A stretch of DNA of 64,000 bases. It comes from Pasteurella atlantica. Its GTDB lineage: Bacteria > Pseudomonadota > Gammaproteobacteria > Enterobacterales > Pasteurellaceae. Positions 37,323 to 46,860 of this stretch are shown here, in pieces; position 1 is the stretch's first letter; every line of letters begins with the position of its first letter. A program made the position numbers and the translations under genes. Location of the stretch: positions 1 through 64,000 of the forward strand of contig NZ_OY856306.1 in assembly GCF_963693435.1 (NCBI RefSeq). The letters run 5' to 3'. Under the pieces are notes generated by a model. It saw only the letters and a program-made list of their open reading frames with translations. It did no database searches and had not been told where the DNA came from.

Positions 37323-38535
37323 ACGATTTAAATACCTTTCCTAAATATCCCTTTTTCATATTTACAAATAACAATATTGATATACTTATTATTTCTGTTA
37401 TTAAAATTGCAATACTTGCACCAATTGCACCATAATAGTAAGACAGTATAAAAACATAAGATATATGACAAATAATGGTTACTATAGGTATTTTACTAAA
37501 AAGTTTATCCTCACCTAACGGTAATAATAAGTAATTTGCTAGAATCACAGAAATAGGAACTAATACGATAACTGGAGCCATTATTTGCATTAAAATTGTA
37601 GCATTACTGTACTTTGAACCTAATATAACAACAGCAATATCACCCGCAAAAGTATAAAATACCAAGCTTGATATCGCCAGACACGGTAAAGCATAAGTAA
37701 GTAATTTTTGAACAAAATAAAAACCTTTATCTTTATCTTTATCAAATAAAGCACTAACTCTAGGATATAAAGCCCCACTCATTGCAAGAAATATTCCTAT
37801 AAATGCTCCTCGTAATCTAGCAGCAGCTGTAAAATAACCAACCTCAGATACTTCATTCATCAAGCCTAAAACTATAGGGAGTACTTAAGGTATATAAACT
37901 GACCGCTATTGTTCCAACAAAAATTACACTGCTATTTTTTATAGTATCCTTAATATACCTAAGCCGAACTAAAACAAATGATATTTCAAACTTCTTAAAT
38001 GCATAAAAAATAGAAAAAACGCCAGTGAATAAAAATACGAATCCTTGAATAAAAATTGTGATATCAGCATCACTATCCGATTTTACAAATAAAAAAACTA
38101 AAGGTATTGTTAATATTTTAAATACTGTCGTAAATACTGAAAATATAACTACCTTTTCTAATCCTTGAAATAACCAAATAGGTGTTAAAACCGAACCAAA
38201 TACATAAACTAATCCACAAAAAACCACCCACCTAATTTCATAAAACACACCTATACCATAAATTAAAAATACTAATAAAATTATCGATAATAAAGAGAAA
38301 AATAATTTAATGCATATCGTTGCAGAAAATACTTGATTCACATAATCAATATCGTATTTATTTCTTGCTATATCACGAGATGATCTAAGATTGAAACCAA
38401 AATCAGTAAATAGTAAAATATATTGAACTATCGTAAAGGAAAGTCCTAGAGCCCCATATTCAGAATGACCTAACACTCGTACTAAATAGGGTAATATAAT
38501 CAAAGGAATTAAATAATTGATTCCTTGCTGTCCTA

Positions 38536-39743
38536 CAGGGCAACCGCGTACTTTGTCTATAAATTAATCACACACACCAAAAATAAGCTCAGACCTCATT
38601 TCATCAGACCAGCCAGCTGATTTCAGCTTGCTTTTCATACTATTTTTAGCTGGATGTAGTCGTGCTAAATTAAGCCCTAAACGCCTAATTATTGCCATAT
38701 TTTCAACGCCATCCCCCAAATAAATCGTACTATCATCTTCTTTAAAAACAACATCAAGTACCCAATGCGCTTTATTTTCAACTTCCCAATGACCCCTAAT
38801 ATATTTCGCAAAGTCTTCGCAAGGAACATCTAAGCTACTGATATAAAATACTTTTTCTTCACTTTTCTTGCCATTGTCTTCTCTTATCCTATGAACTTGA
38901 ATAAGGCTTTTAATTCCTGTCCAACCTTGAGATTCCAAAAGCCAATCACTTATTGGTAATTTTGAATAATACCGTTGATCTATTCGACTTCTTTCACAGT
39001 TAACTTCTTGAAACTTATCTATTTTTATTGATTTTTCTCGCACTACTTTATGAAAATAACTTTCTATTTCGTTTCTAAATTTCTTATGATTATTTTTCAA
39101 TGGCATCACATAATCACTCTTCTTTTCTATGATTTTCTTCGCTATTTTCTTTTGCGTATTCATCGCATCTACCGTAATGACGGCTTGATTTAGCTCTAAA
39201 ATATCTATCATTTCTAGAATGCTTTCATTCTCATTTTTCTTACTTTTGGACTTATTTTGAGCTAAAATTAATCCTCTTGAACAGCTCCAAGCCGTAATAC
39301 TATGTAGCGCATTATGAGGCTCTAAATGTGAACTATTTTTTAATGTTTTACCATCTATTGCAATACACTCTTTACCTTGTGATTTTCGTATCTCATTGAT
39401 AAAATTAATAAAAATATAATTTAATTTCTCAGGATTTATCCGTCTTACAATACGAGCAATCGTATCATCAACAGGAATACCATTTTCAAAATCTCGGTAT
39501 TTTCGTAACCATTTTATATTCAATTTACCAAACTGATGAATTTCACTCCATCCTTCTGCACCTGATATTACCGCACTTACGACAAGAAAAATAACATCTA
39601 AGAAGTCATATTTTTTGTTTATATCTTTGCGAGGGTCTTCTAAATCTTTAAAAGCTGATAATATATTCATTTTTACACCTATTTGTTATTGAATAATAGG
39701 TGCTATTAGATCATATTTTTAAGAAAAGTGCGATCTTGCCCTG
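38536..39743. mobile_element. ISAs1-family insertion sequence, complete, 1208 bp
   Basis: Both ends begin CAGGGCAA and match imperfectly over about 23 bases (CAGGGCAACCGCGTACTTT at the left, CAGGGCAAGATCGCACTTTT at the right, inverted). The element is flanked by the direct repeat TGCTGTCCTA at 38526-38535 and 39744-39753. The 10-bp duplication fits the 8-10 bp reported for ISAs1 elements. One transposase gene fills it. Identical target repeats point to a fairly recent insertion. Confidence 0.93.
38564..39670 (-). CDS. ISAs1-family DDE transposase
   Basis: A 368-residue transposase of the H-repeat-associated type. The N-terminal DUF4338/Tn_N-like part reads MNILSAFKDLEDPRKDINKK and FLVVSAVISGAEGWSEI. 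The DDE core shows AIDGKTLKNS near residue 102, VTVDAMNTQKKIAKKI near 165 and GHWEVENKAHWVLDVVFKED near 300, supplying the acidic residues. The frame is intact and complete, so the element may still be mobile. It lies wholly within the flippase pseudogene, oriented like the operon. Confidence 0.93.
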   Translation of the reverse strand: MNILSAFKDLEDPRKDINKKYDFLDVIFLVVSAVISGAEGWSEIHQFGKLNIKWLRKYRDFENGIPVDDTIARIVRRINPEKLNYIFINFINEIRKSQGKECIAIDGKTLKNSSHLEPHNALHSITAWSCSRGLILAQNKSKSKKNENESILEMIDILELNQAVITVDAMNTQKKIAKKIIEKKSDYVMPLKNNHKKFRNEIESYFHKVVREKSIKIDKFQEVNCERSRIDQRYYSKLPISDWLLESQGWTGIKSLIQVHRIREDNGKKSEEKVFYISSLDVPCEDFAKYIRGHWEVENKAHWVLDVVFKEDDSTIYLGDGVENMAIIRRLGLNLARLHPAKNSMKSKLKSAGWSDEMRSELIFGVCD

Positions 39744-39792
39744 TGCTGTCCTATTAAAAACACTACATTAGTCCGTAATTTACTCATAGAAA

Positions 39793-40263
39793 CTATATAC
39801 TCTTATTAATAGATTTAATTAATTCCAAAGTAGCATGCAGGGACTCTTCTAAGCTAATACATTGCTCTGGGGTAATCAAAGATAAAGATTTTTTAATATC
39901 TGTAGTTGAAATATCTTCTGTTCTCGGTAAATAAATAACTTCACAAAACTCTTTAAGTTCATCAAATTTACCTTCCCAATCATGCCCCATACCAAAAATA
40001 TCGGCTTTATATTTTTTTACATCATCTGCTTTCTGCTCCCAAGTATGTTCAGGGAAAACCTCATCTACATATTTACAAGCAAGTAATATTTCCTTTCTTT
40101 CCTCATAGGAGAAAAATGATTTTTTGCCTTTTATAGCGTTAAACTCATCACTTGAAATCCCAACAACAAGCCTATCACCCAATGCTCTTAATCTTTTTAA
40201 AATTCTCACATGCCCAACATGAAACAAATCAAAAGTTCCGTATGTGATTACTATTTTTTTCAT
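39793..40263 (-). CDS. TagD-like cytidylyltransferase
   Basis: Makes a CDP-activated small molecule, classically CDP-glycerol from glycerol 3-phosphate. The 156 residues hold the nucleotidyltransferase HxGH motif in YGTFDLFHVGHVRILKRL at 8-25 and the RTEDISTTDIKKSL signature near 120. GHDWEGKFDEL near 95 matches the TagD GDDWEGKFDFL segment. The C-terminal tail (about 25 residues) is longer than in TagD. Related enzymes also activate phosphonates or other alcohols, so the substrate is open. It lies 3 bases after the truncated rmlB and 6 bases before the broken flippase. Confidence 0.82.
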   Translation of the reverse strand: MKKIVITYGTFDLFHVGHVRILKRLRALGDRLVVGISSDEFNAIKGKKSFFSYEERKEILLACKYVDEVFPEHTWEQKADDVKKYKADIFGMGHDWEGKFDELKEFCEVIYLPRTEDISTTDIKKSLSLITPEQCISLEESLHATLELIKSINKSI

Positions 40264-40265
40264 AA

Positions 40266-40652
40266 TTATATCCTATTTTTATTACCCAAATACCACTCAA
40301 CGGTTCTACGAATACCCGTTTCAAAAGTTTCCCGTGGTTTCCATCCCAATTCTCGTTGAATTTTAGTTGCATCAATCGCATAACGCACATCGTGTCCTGG
40401 TCTGTCTTTGACAAAAGTAATTAAATCAGGCTGATATTTTGCAAAAACTTGCTTCAATGTAACCGCATCACAAATATCAACTTGTTCAAAATGATATCTT
40501 TCGCTTTCAGACACACTATCAAGAGATTCTAAATTTCCTGCATAAGTTAATTTATCTACATTGATGACACTATCATCCGTACTCTCAATAATATGACGAA
40601 TAACTGCTGAGCCAATAAATCCAGCACCACCTGTGACTAATATTTTTTTCAT
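40266..40652 (-). pseudogene. rmlB: dTDP-glucose 4,6-dehydratase with a large internal deletion
   Basis: The 128-codon open frame joins the first 80 or so residues of RmlB ([20 protein letters not shown] and [14 protein letters not shown]) directly to its C-terminal part ([34 protein letters not shown]). It stops early after [10 protein letters not shown]. Normal RmlB has about 350 residues. The missing middle contained the catalytic Tyr-x3-Lys and most of the substrate site. The junction is in frame, at [13 protein letters not shown] good ribosome site (AGGATAATAAA) remains. It cannot make an active dehydratase. Confidence 0.88.
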
Positions 40653-40791
40653 TTTATTATCCTACTAATACGATTTTATATTTAAGTCTTTTAAATCTAA
40701 GAATACGTAAATTAAATCTAACATTGTAAATCTACAAATTCTTTCTTATAAAACTCTATATCCTGAGTTATTATTTCGTCATAAAAATTAT

Positions 40792-41049
40792 TCAAATGTT
40801 TATTTTCTTCACTAAACTAAATTTAGTTAAATTGGCTACAAAATGAGAGTAATCAAAATATTTTGGTTTACCAGAAGATTTATATACAACACAAAAAATA
40901 AATTTGTTATCTTTTGGTTTTTCAAAGTTTTTTAATAACTCTTTTAAAATTATTGTTCCTGATTTAAATTTAGATTTAGATTTAGATTTAGATTTAGATT
41001 TAATATTATCAACATTAATATTCTTAACTTTAGGATTTTTAAACTCCAC
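40792..41049 (-). CDS. Hypothetical protein with a lysine-serine repeat; possibly a gene remnant
   Basis: The 85 codons start at a GTG (41049) with no clear ribosome site. An in-frame stop lies 12 codons upstream of the readable stretch GSLYFVEFKNPKVKNI, so the protein looks like the C-terminal half of something longer. The middle is a run of alternating K and S encoded by tandem GATTTA hexamers (on the plus strand). The rest is ILKELLKNFEKPKDNKFIFCVVYKSSGKPKYFD. I do not recognise a family. Low confidence that it is expressed. Confidence 0.35.
   Translation of the reverse strand: MEFKNPKVKNINVDNIKSKSKSKSKSKFKSGTIILKELLKNFEKPKDNKFIFCVVYKSSGKPKYFDYSHFVANLTKFSLVKKINI
40961..41002. repeat. Hexanucleotide tandem repeat GATTTA
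   Basis: Seven consecutive 6-base units, of which the second is AATTTA and the last five are perfect. Copy-number change would add or remove lysine-serine pairs without shifting frame. Confidence 0.9.
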
Positions 41050-41132
41050 AAAATAGAGAGAGCCTTTGTATTTCTTTTAAGTTTTCTTGTGTTCGATTTT
41101 TAACATTTTTTTGTAAGCATCTAACATTTAAA

Positions 41133-41894
41133 CTAATTTTTTTCACCATTATCAATCAATTTATTTCTAATATACAAATAAATTGACTCTAAAATGTTCT
41201 TATAATACAAAATATCGTTTAACGCCTGAACCATTTCATAAGGTTCATCATCATATTGATGAGCGATCCTATTTCTTTTTTCTCTTAATGCAAGCCACTC
41301 ATTCTTATCTTCTAAAAAATGTAATTTCTCTAACCGATTTAATATATCTAAAAAGGGAAGTGGTTCAATATTTGGTTCATAGATAGCTAAAATAGATTTA
41401 AATATTTTTTGTCCTAATGTGTCCTGTAATTTTGAAAAACGGTAGAGATATTGGTCAATATTTCGCACTTCATTTTTATTCAAAGTTGTATATTTACTTA
41501 CACTTAAAGGAATAATATCCTTTATATCTTCATAAGCCTCATTTATTCTCAACAGGTGCTTGTCACATTCATTAAGGTATTTTCGTAATTTTATTTGTCC
41601 AATATCTAGTTCCATTCCTTTCATAGCCTCTCTCTCAATTACTCTATTTCTATCTGAAGCAATAATAAGATCAATTTTTTGCTCACCGATCTCATTTTGT
41701 AAAGCAATCAGAAATTTACTTTTTAAAGAAAAAGGATTTTCACTATTTTCTTCTGGGATTAAATATAAATCTATATCCCCCCCTTTTACCTGGTCATCTA
41801 AACGACTTCCAAAAAGAAAAATTTTACTTTCAAAACCAAAATATTTATTTTTTAGTGCGATAATACACTGTACTTCATTAAGCGTTAGCCTCAT
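41133..41894 (-). CDS. Single-chain fusion of MNT nucleotidyltransferase and HEPN domain
   Basis: A 253-residue protein. Residues 1-100 are a minimal nucleotidyltransferase with GSRLDDQ at 29-35 and DID at 40-42, then IDLIIAS near 75 for the third acidic position. Residues 105-253 are a helical HEPN-like domain with the full R-x4-H-x-Y motif RNRIAHQY at 207-214. In the usual two-gene systems these are antitoxin and toxin. Here both are in one chain, so modification could occur in cis. It may instead have another role. It stands alone at the upstream edge of the glycan locus. Confidence 0.78.
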   Translation of the reverse strand: MRLTLNEVQCIIALKNKYFGFESKIFLFGSRLDDQVKGGDIDLYLIPEENSENPFSLKSKFLIALQNEIGEQKIDLIIASDRNRVIEREAMKGMELDIGQIKLRKYLNECDKHLLRINEAYEDIKDIIPLSVSKYTTLNKNEVRNIDQYLYRFSKLQDTLGQKIFKSILAIYEPNIEPLPFLDILNRLEKLHFLEDKNEWLALREKRNRIAHQYDDEPYEMVQALNDILYYKNILESIYLYIRNKLIDNGEKN

Positions 41895-42042
41895 TCAAAT
41901 TTTTACCTATTATGATACTTTTTATGTATTCTATTCCAAACTATTCTAATTCAAAATTACTACATTAGTTTGATTATACTACGACGAACTAACATACAAC
42001 AAGCTCTATTTTCAATCACATACTGCTTACAAAACATCACAT

Positions 42043-42726
42043 TTATTTAACATCACTCGTTTGTATCACTGGAAAACCACCTAACTCTTTGAACTTATTC
42101 ACCATTTTACAAAATAATTCAGCGGTAATTTCAGTATCGTATAATGCACCGTGCGCTTGTTTGTTATCAAAAGGGATTTCAGCCATTTGGCAGGCTTTCA
42201 CTAACACAGTTTGCCCATAAACAAAGCCTGCAAGAGTTGCGGTGTCAAACATTGCGAACGGATGGAAAGGATCACGTTTTGCACCAATACGTTTTACTGC
42301 TTGTTGCAGGAACTGTTGATCAAAAGTGGCATTATGTGCCACAATTATCGCTCGCTGACAACCTTGCTCTTTCATCGCTTTGCGTACCATTTTAAACATT
42401 TCTGGAATAGCAACAACCTCAGCGATTGCTCCACGATTTTCGTCTTCTAAATTTATCCCATTTATTTTCAAAGACTCAGGGTTAATATTTGCCCCTTCAA
42501 AAGGTTTGATGTGAAAATGACATTTTTGATCAGCGATTAAATACCCTTTTTCATCCATTTTTACGGTAATTGCAGCCAACTCCAATAATGCGTCTGTTTG
42601 TGCATTCAAACCAGAGGTTTCCACATCAATCACTACAGGTAAATATCCTCTAAAGCGATTTTTTAATAAATTGTAATCTATTGTTTCTGTTTGTTTTTCT
42701 GATGGTTGTTCTGTTTTTTCTGACAT
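42043..42726 (-). CDS. rnt: Ribonuclease T
   Basis: A 3'-5' exoribonuclease that trims tRNA CCA ends and matures the 3' ends of 23S and 5S rRNA. The protein has the DEDD exonuclease order: [22 protein letters not shown] near 32 (D, E), [10 protein letters not shown] near 142 (D), and [14 protein letters not shown] near 195 (H, D). With the ATG at 42726 it is 227 residues (E. coli 215). A start two codons earlier is equally possible, as neither has a clear ribosome site. Monocistronic, divergent from lepA. Confidence 0.95.
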   Translation of the reverse strand: MSEKTEQPSEKQTETIDYNLLKNRFRGYLPVVIDVETSGLNAQTDALLELAAITVKMDEKGYLIADQKCHFHIKPFEGANINPESLKINGINLEDENRGAIAEVVAIPEMFKMVRKAMKEQGCQRAIIVAHNATFDQQFLQQAVKRIGAKRDPFHPFAMFDTATLAGFVYGQTVLVKACQMAEIPFDNKQAHGALYDTEITAELFCKMVNKFKELGGFPVIQTSDVK

Positions 42727-42785
42727 TATCATTTGTGTTTAAATTAAAATTCAAACACATTATAGCAAATATTGTACAGAAAAAA

Positions 42786-42815
42786 TTGCAAAAAATTTGT
42801 TAAATGTGACCGCTT
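42786..42815 (-). repeat. Uptake-signal-like sequence in the rnt/lepA gap
   Basis: Minus strand AAGCGGTCACATTT, AACAAATTTTTTGCAAT. A close match to the extended Actinobacillus-type pattern. Confidence 0.7.
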
Positions 42816-42920
42816 TCCTTTTCAATTTATGTTGCTTTCAGGTAAAATTCATCGGTTATACTTTTATCAACTGATTTACAGGAAAATATTCCTTATAAAA
42901 AATAGAAACGGAAATATAAA

Positions 42921-44720
42921 ATGGAAATGAAAAATATTCGTAACTTTTCGATTATTGCCCATATTGATCACGGCAAGTCGACACTTTCTGATCGCTTAAT
43001 TCAAACTTGTGGTGGTTTAACAGAGCGTGAAATGGAATCTCAAGTGCTAGATTCAATGGATTTAGAACGTGAGCGTGGTATTACCATTAAAGCTCAAAGT
43101 GTTACCTTAAATTATAAAGCAAAAAACGGTGAAACTTATCAACTTAATTTTATCGATACTCCTGGACACGTGGATTTCTCTTATGAAGTATCTCGCTCAC
43201 TGTCTGCCTGTGAAGGTGCATTATTAGTCGTAGATGCAGGGCAAGGCGTGGAAGCACAAACTTTGGCAAACTGTTACACTGCAATGGAAATGGATTTAGA
43301 GGTTGTTCCTGTTTTAAATAAAATTGACTTACCTGCTGCTGAACCTGAACGTGTCGCAGAAGAAATTGAAGATATTGTAGGTATTGAAGCCATTGAAGCT
43401 GTTCGTTGTTCTGCAAAAACAGGTCTGGGCATTGAGGATGTTTTAGAAGAAATCGTGACTAAAATGCCAGCACCAGAAGGTGATCCAAATGCAAAATTGC
43501 AAGCCTTAATTATTGATTCTTGGTTTGATAATTACTTAGGCATTGTATCATTGGTACGTATTAAAAATGGTACGTTACGTAAAAATGATAAAATCAAAAT
43601 GATGAGTACAGGGATTAATTATAATATTGATCGCTTGGGTATCTTCACACCAAAACAAACAGATACTGATGTACTACATTGTGGTGAAGTTGGCTGGGTT
43701 GTTTGTGGAATTAAGGATATTTTAGGTGCCCCTGTGGGTGATACCATTACCCATCAACACAATGCAGCAACGGATATTTTACCGGGTTTTCAAAAAGTAA
43801 AACCTCAGGTTTATGCGGGTTTATTCCCAATTAGCTCTGATGATTATGAATCATTCCGTGACGCATTGGGTAAATTAAGCTTAAATGATGCTTCATTATT
43901 CTACGAACCAGAAACCTCTTCGGCTTTAGGCTTTGGCTTCCGTTGTGGTTTCCTTGGCTTATTGCATATGGAGATTATTCAGGAACGGTTAGAGCGTGAA
44001 TATGATTTAGATTTAATTACCACTGCTCCAACTGTAGTTTATGAAGTAGCACTGAATAATGGTAATGTGGAATATGTAGATAGCCCTGCAAAATTACCAC
44101 CATTAAATAATATTGCAGAAATTCGTGAGCCAATTGCTGAATGTCATATTCTTGTACCACAGGAATATTTAGGTAACGTCATTACCCTTTGTATTGAGAA
44201 ACGTGGTGTACAAACCAATATGGTTTATCACGGTAATCAAGTTGCTTTAACCTATGAAATTCCAATGGGTGAAGTGGTATTAGATTTCTTCGATAGGATT
44301 AAATCAACTTCTCGTGGCTATGCATCTTTGGATTATAATTTTAAACGCTTCCAAGCTGATGATATGGTGCGAGTGGATGTAATGATCAATGGTGAACGTG
44401 TTGATGCTCTTGCTCTCATTATTCATAAAACTAATGCAGCTTTCCGTGGTCGTGAATTAGTTCAAAAAATGAAAGATTTTATTCCTCGTCAGCAATTTGA
44501 CATTGCTATTCAGGCGGCGATTGGTAACCAAATTATTGCTCGTTCAACGGTTAAACAATTACGTAAAAACGTATTAGCAAAATGTTATGGTGGTGACGTC
44601 AGCCGTAAGAAGAAATTATTACAAAAGCAGAAAGATGGTAAAAAACGAATGAAATCTGTGGGTAATGTTGAATTACCACAAGAGGCATTCCTTGCCATCT
44701 TACACGTCGGCAAGGATTAG
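42921..44720 (+). CDS. lepA: Elongation factor 4 (LepA)
   Basis: A ribosomal GTPase that acts on stalled or mis-set ribosomes and in 30S biogenesis. The 599-residue length is standard. G1 is AHIDHGKST at about 12-20, G3 is DTPGHVDF near 80, and G4 is LNKID near 134. The LepA-specific C-terminal domain includes [28 protein letters not shown]. The ATG at 42921 or the one two codons later (MKNIRNF, as in E. coli) may be used. Unlike in E. coli, no lepB follows; the next gene is an NfeD-type gene. Confidence 0.97.
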   Translation: MEMKNIRNFSIIAHIDHGKSTLSDRLIQTCGGLTEREMESQVLDSMDLERERGITIKAQSVTLNYKAKNGETYQLNFIDTPGHVDFSYEVSRSLSACEGALLVVDAGQGVEAQTLANCYTAMEMDLEVVPVLNKIDLPAAEPERVAEEIEDIVGIEAIEAVRCSAKTGLGIEDVLEEIVTKMPAPEGDPNAKLQALIIDSWFDNYLGIVSLVRIKNGTLRKNDKIKMMSTGINYNIDRLGIFTPKQTDTDVLHCGEVGWVVCGIKDILGAPVGDTITHQHNAATDILPGFQKVKPQVYAGLFPISSDDYESFRDALGKLSLNDASLFYEPETSSALGFGFRCGFLGLLHMEIIQERLEREYDLDLITTAPTVVYEVALNNGNVEYVDSPAKLPPLNNIAEIREPIAECHILVPQEYLGNVITLCIEKRGVQTNMVYHGNQVALTYEIPMGEVVLDFFDRIKSTSRGYASLDYNFKRFQADDMVRVDVMINGERVDALALIIHKTNAAFRGRELVQKMKDFIPRQQFDIAIQAAIGNQIIARSTVKQLRKNVLAKCYGGDVSRKKKLLQKQKDGKKRMKSVGNVELPQEAFLAILHVGKD

Positions 44721-44735
44721 TTTTTAATCTAAAAA

Positions 44736-44789
44736 TAAGCGGTGACATTTTGTTTGAAATTTGCAAATTTTCTTTAGAATGTTACCGCT
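44736..44789. repeat. Converging pair of uptake-signal-like motifs after lepA
   Basis: AAGCGGTGACATTTTG faces AATGTTACCGCT, with AAATTTGCAAATTT between. The arms can pair (GCGGT-ACATT with AATGT-ACCGC), so this may act as the lepA terminator. Confidence 0.65.
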
Positions 44790-44845
44790 ATATTTTATTT
44801 TTTCAGTGAGAAATAATTGATATTTCTTAGTAGATCGGTTATTTT

Positions 44846-44888
44846 TATCACAAAATATAGTATTGCATATTTTTATAAAATTGTGATA
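44846..44888. promoter_or_regulatory. Spaced palindrome upstream of nfeD
   Basis: TATCACAA at 44846-44853 is mirrored by TTGTGATA at 44881-44888, with AT-rich DNA between. It lies 24 bases before the ATG and could be an operator. No regulator can be named. Confidence 0.3.
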
Positions 44889-44911
44889 TTTAGGAAATTA
44901 AGGAGAAATAA

Positions 44912-45355
44912 ATGGAATGGTTTACTGCTTGGAATAGTTGGTTAATTGCGGGTTTTGTATTACTTATTTTAGAGGTGTTTTTATCTGGCGTATTCTTTAT
45001 GTGGTGGGGTTTTGCCGCAATGATTATGGCAGGAATAGTCGCTGTTTTTAACATTTCCATTTCGTGGCAATTTGCAATTTTTGCTGTGTTAGCCTCTATT
45101 TTTAGTTTTCTTTGGTGGCGTTATCAACAAAGAAAAAATTTAGAACCCGATGAGGCTTCTTTTCTAAATCAGCGAGATCACGCAATGCTTGGTAAACAAG
45201 GGCGTGTGGTTGAAATTTTAGATAGTGGTGCTGTGCGTGCTAAATTTGCCGATACCACTTGGAAGGTTGAAGGTATGCAATTAAACGTCAATGATTTGGT
45301 TAAGGTGGTTGATGTGGAAGGAATAACGTTAAAAGTAGAAAAACTTTCTGACTAA
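44912..45355 (+). CDS. NfeD-family membrane protein
   Basis: A short NfeD-type protein of 147 residues. Hydrophobic segments occupy about 10-30, 33-50 and 52-67, followed by a cytosolic OB-fold domain (GKQGRVVEILDSGAVRAKF to VKVVDVEGITLKVEKL). These proteins usually partner with an SPFH/stomatin-like protein (QmcA/YbbK type) and affect membrane quality control. No SPFH gene is adjacent here, which is unusual for the pairing. AAGGAG stands 9 bases before the start. It is followed by hemA after 95 bases. Confidence 0.85.
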   Translation: MEWFTAWNSWLIAGFVLLILEVFLSGVFFMWWGFAAMIMAGIVAVFNISISWQFAIFAVLASIFSFLWWRYQQRKNLEPDEASFLNQRDHAMLGKQGRVVEILDSGAVRAKFADTTWKVEGMQLNVNDLVKVVDVEGITLKVEKLSD

Positions 45356-45450
45356 AAAAACGACAAAGTTGCAACAAATTTCAGATTGTTTAAAATGTCT
45401 CTCTTGCCTCTCTGGTTTGAGAGATTTTTATTTTTTTATAGTGGGTTAAA

Positions 45451-46764
45451 ATGACAATTCTTGTTGTGGGTATCAATCATAAAACTGCCTCAGTAAAATT
45501 ACGTGAGAAAATTGCTTTTGTGGATGAGCATCTTGCTGTTGCTTTAACACAAATTTCACAACAAAAATTAGCAGAAAGTGCTGTTATTTTATCCACTTGT
45601 AATCGTACAGAAATTTATTTTCATCATTCACAAATTCCTCCTCAGTCTGATAATCCTGTAAATATTCAATGGTGTAATCACTGTGTCACTTGGTTATCTA
45701 AATTTCATCACTTTGATCTAGTTGAATTACAGCAATCCATCTATTTTAAGCAAAACTTTGATGCTGCAGAACATTTAATGTCTGTTGCTTGTGGCTTAGA
45801 CTCTCTGGTTTTAGGTGAACCTCAAATTTTAGGACAAGTGAAAAAAGCATATCAACAAAGTGAGCAATTTTATTTAACACAAAAAATGACTTTTTCAATT
45901 AAGTTATCTCGTTTATTTCAGAAAACATTCAGTACCGCAAAACGAGTTCGTTCAGAAACGGATATTGGTGGTAGTGCTGTTTCTGTTGCCTACGCCGCCT
46001 GTGGGTTAGCTCGTCAAATTTTTGATGATTTTTCAAAAATTCATTTTTTAATGGTGGGCGCGGGGGAAACCATTGAGTTAGTCTGTCGTTATCTTGTACA
46101 ACATAATGCGAAAAATTTGATGGTTGCTAATCGTACAAAAGCACGAGCTGAACAGTTACAAGAAAAAATAGGTGAAATGGAAATTTTATCTTTAGATCAG
46201 TTACAAATAGGATTAAATAAAGCCGATATTGTGATTAGCTCAACAGGAGCCAGTGAGCCTCTTATTTCTAAGGAGATGATTACGCAGGCTCAACAATCTC
46301 GCTATTTTGCTCCTTTATTATTAATTGATATTGCCGTTCCTTGTGATATTGAAGAGGGCGTTGATAAGTTAGAGGGTGTGTATGCCTATAATGTGGATGA
46401 TTTAGAGGCGATTATCAATCAAAATTTAGCCCAGCGTCAACTTGCAGCAGAGCAAGCTAAAAATATTGTTTACCAAGAGTGTCGAGCTTTCTTTGAATGG
46501 CTAAAGCAATTGCAATCTAGGGATTTAATCAAATTTTATCGTCAAAGTGCAGAACACATACGTTTACAATTATTAGAAAAAGCACAATATTCCCTTTCCC
46601 AAGGGGAAGATCCTCAAAAAGTGTTGACTGAGCTAAGCTATAAATTAACTAATCAATTATTACATTGTCCAACCGCCACTTTGCAAGATATGGCAAAATC
46701 AGATAATGTGAAAGGGTTACAATGTTTTTCAAGGAATTTAAGGTTAGATAAACCTTGTAAATAA
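45451..46764 (+). CDS. hemA: Glutamyl-tRNA reductase
   Basis: Reduces glutamyl-tRNA-Glu to glutamate-1-semialdehyde, the first committed step of C5-pathway tetrapyrrole synthesis. The 437 residues include the catalytic-cysteine motif [11 protein letters not shown] near residue 50. [18 protein letters not shown] lies near 115, [19 protein letters not shown] near 170, and the NADPH-binding [11 protein letters not shown] near 200. The C-terminal dimerisation helix ends in the family-like [10 protein letters not shown] tRNA-Glu gene lies in the rRNA operon of this window. Ends at a bidirectional terminator. Confidence 0.96.
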   Translation: MTILVVGINHKTASVKLREKIAFVDEHLAVALTQISQQKLAESAVILSTCNRTEIYFHHSQIPPQSDNPVNIQWCNHCVTWLSKFHHFDLVELQQSIYFKQNFDAAEHLMSVACGLDSLVLGEPQILGQVKKAYQQSEQFYLTQKMTFSIKLSRLFQKTFSTAKRVRSETDIGGSAVSVAYAACGLARQIFDDFSKIHFLMVGAGETIELVCRYLVQHNAKNLMVANRTKARAEQLQEKIGEMEILSLDQLQIGLNKADIVISSTGASEPLISKEMITQAQQSRYFAPLLLIDIAVPCDIEEGVDKLEGVYAYNVDDLEAIINQNLAQRQLAAEQAKNIVYQECRAFFEWLKQLQSRDLIKFYRQSAEHIRLQLLEKAQYSLSQGEDPQKVLTELSYKLTNQLLHCPTATLQDMAKSDNVKGLQCFSRNLRLDKPCK

Positions 46765-46786
46765 ATGACAGATAATATAGAAATAA

Positions 46787-46810
46787 AAAAGCACCTATTT
46801 TGGTGCTTTT
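46787..46810. terminator. Bidirectional terminator between hemA and the antiporter gene
   Basis: AAAAGCACC pairs with GGTGCTTTT around TATTTT, with A-run and T-run on the two sides. Serves convergent genes. Confidence 0.85.
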
Positions 46811-46860
46811 AATGTACTGAAAATTGGGATAAACCCACTTTCTAGGTGTCATATTTTTAC

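Larger units (their letters stand above)
37315..39787 (-). pseudogene. wzx: Second Wzx-type flippase, split by an ISAs1-type insertion and a frameshift
   Basis: The gene starts at the ATG at 39787 (MSKLRTNVVFLIG) and runs 34 bases to the insertion. It resumes beyond the element as QQGINYLIPLIILPYLVRVLG. Removing the element and one copy of the 10-bp target repeat restores this frame. A second lesion is an extra T near 37880: LYTLSTP is followed by a wrong frame ending at 37853, while the next frame continues IVLGLMNEVSEVGYFTAAARLRG to 37315. Without the two lesions the product would be 417 residues, normal for a flippase. The start lies 6 bases after the TagD-like gene. Confidence 0.9.

Noticed and set aside
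40961-41002. CRISPR array
   Set aside because: The repeat unit is six bases with no spacers and no cas genes. It is a simple tandem repeat. No CRISPR array was seen anywhere in the window.
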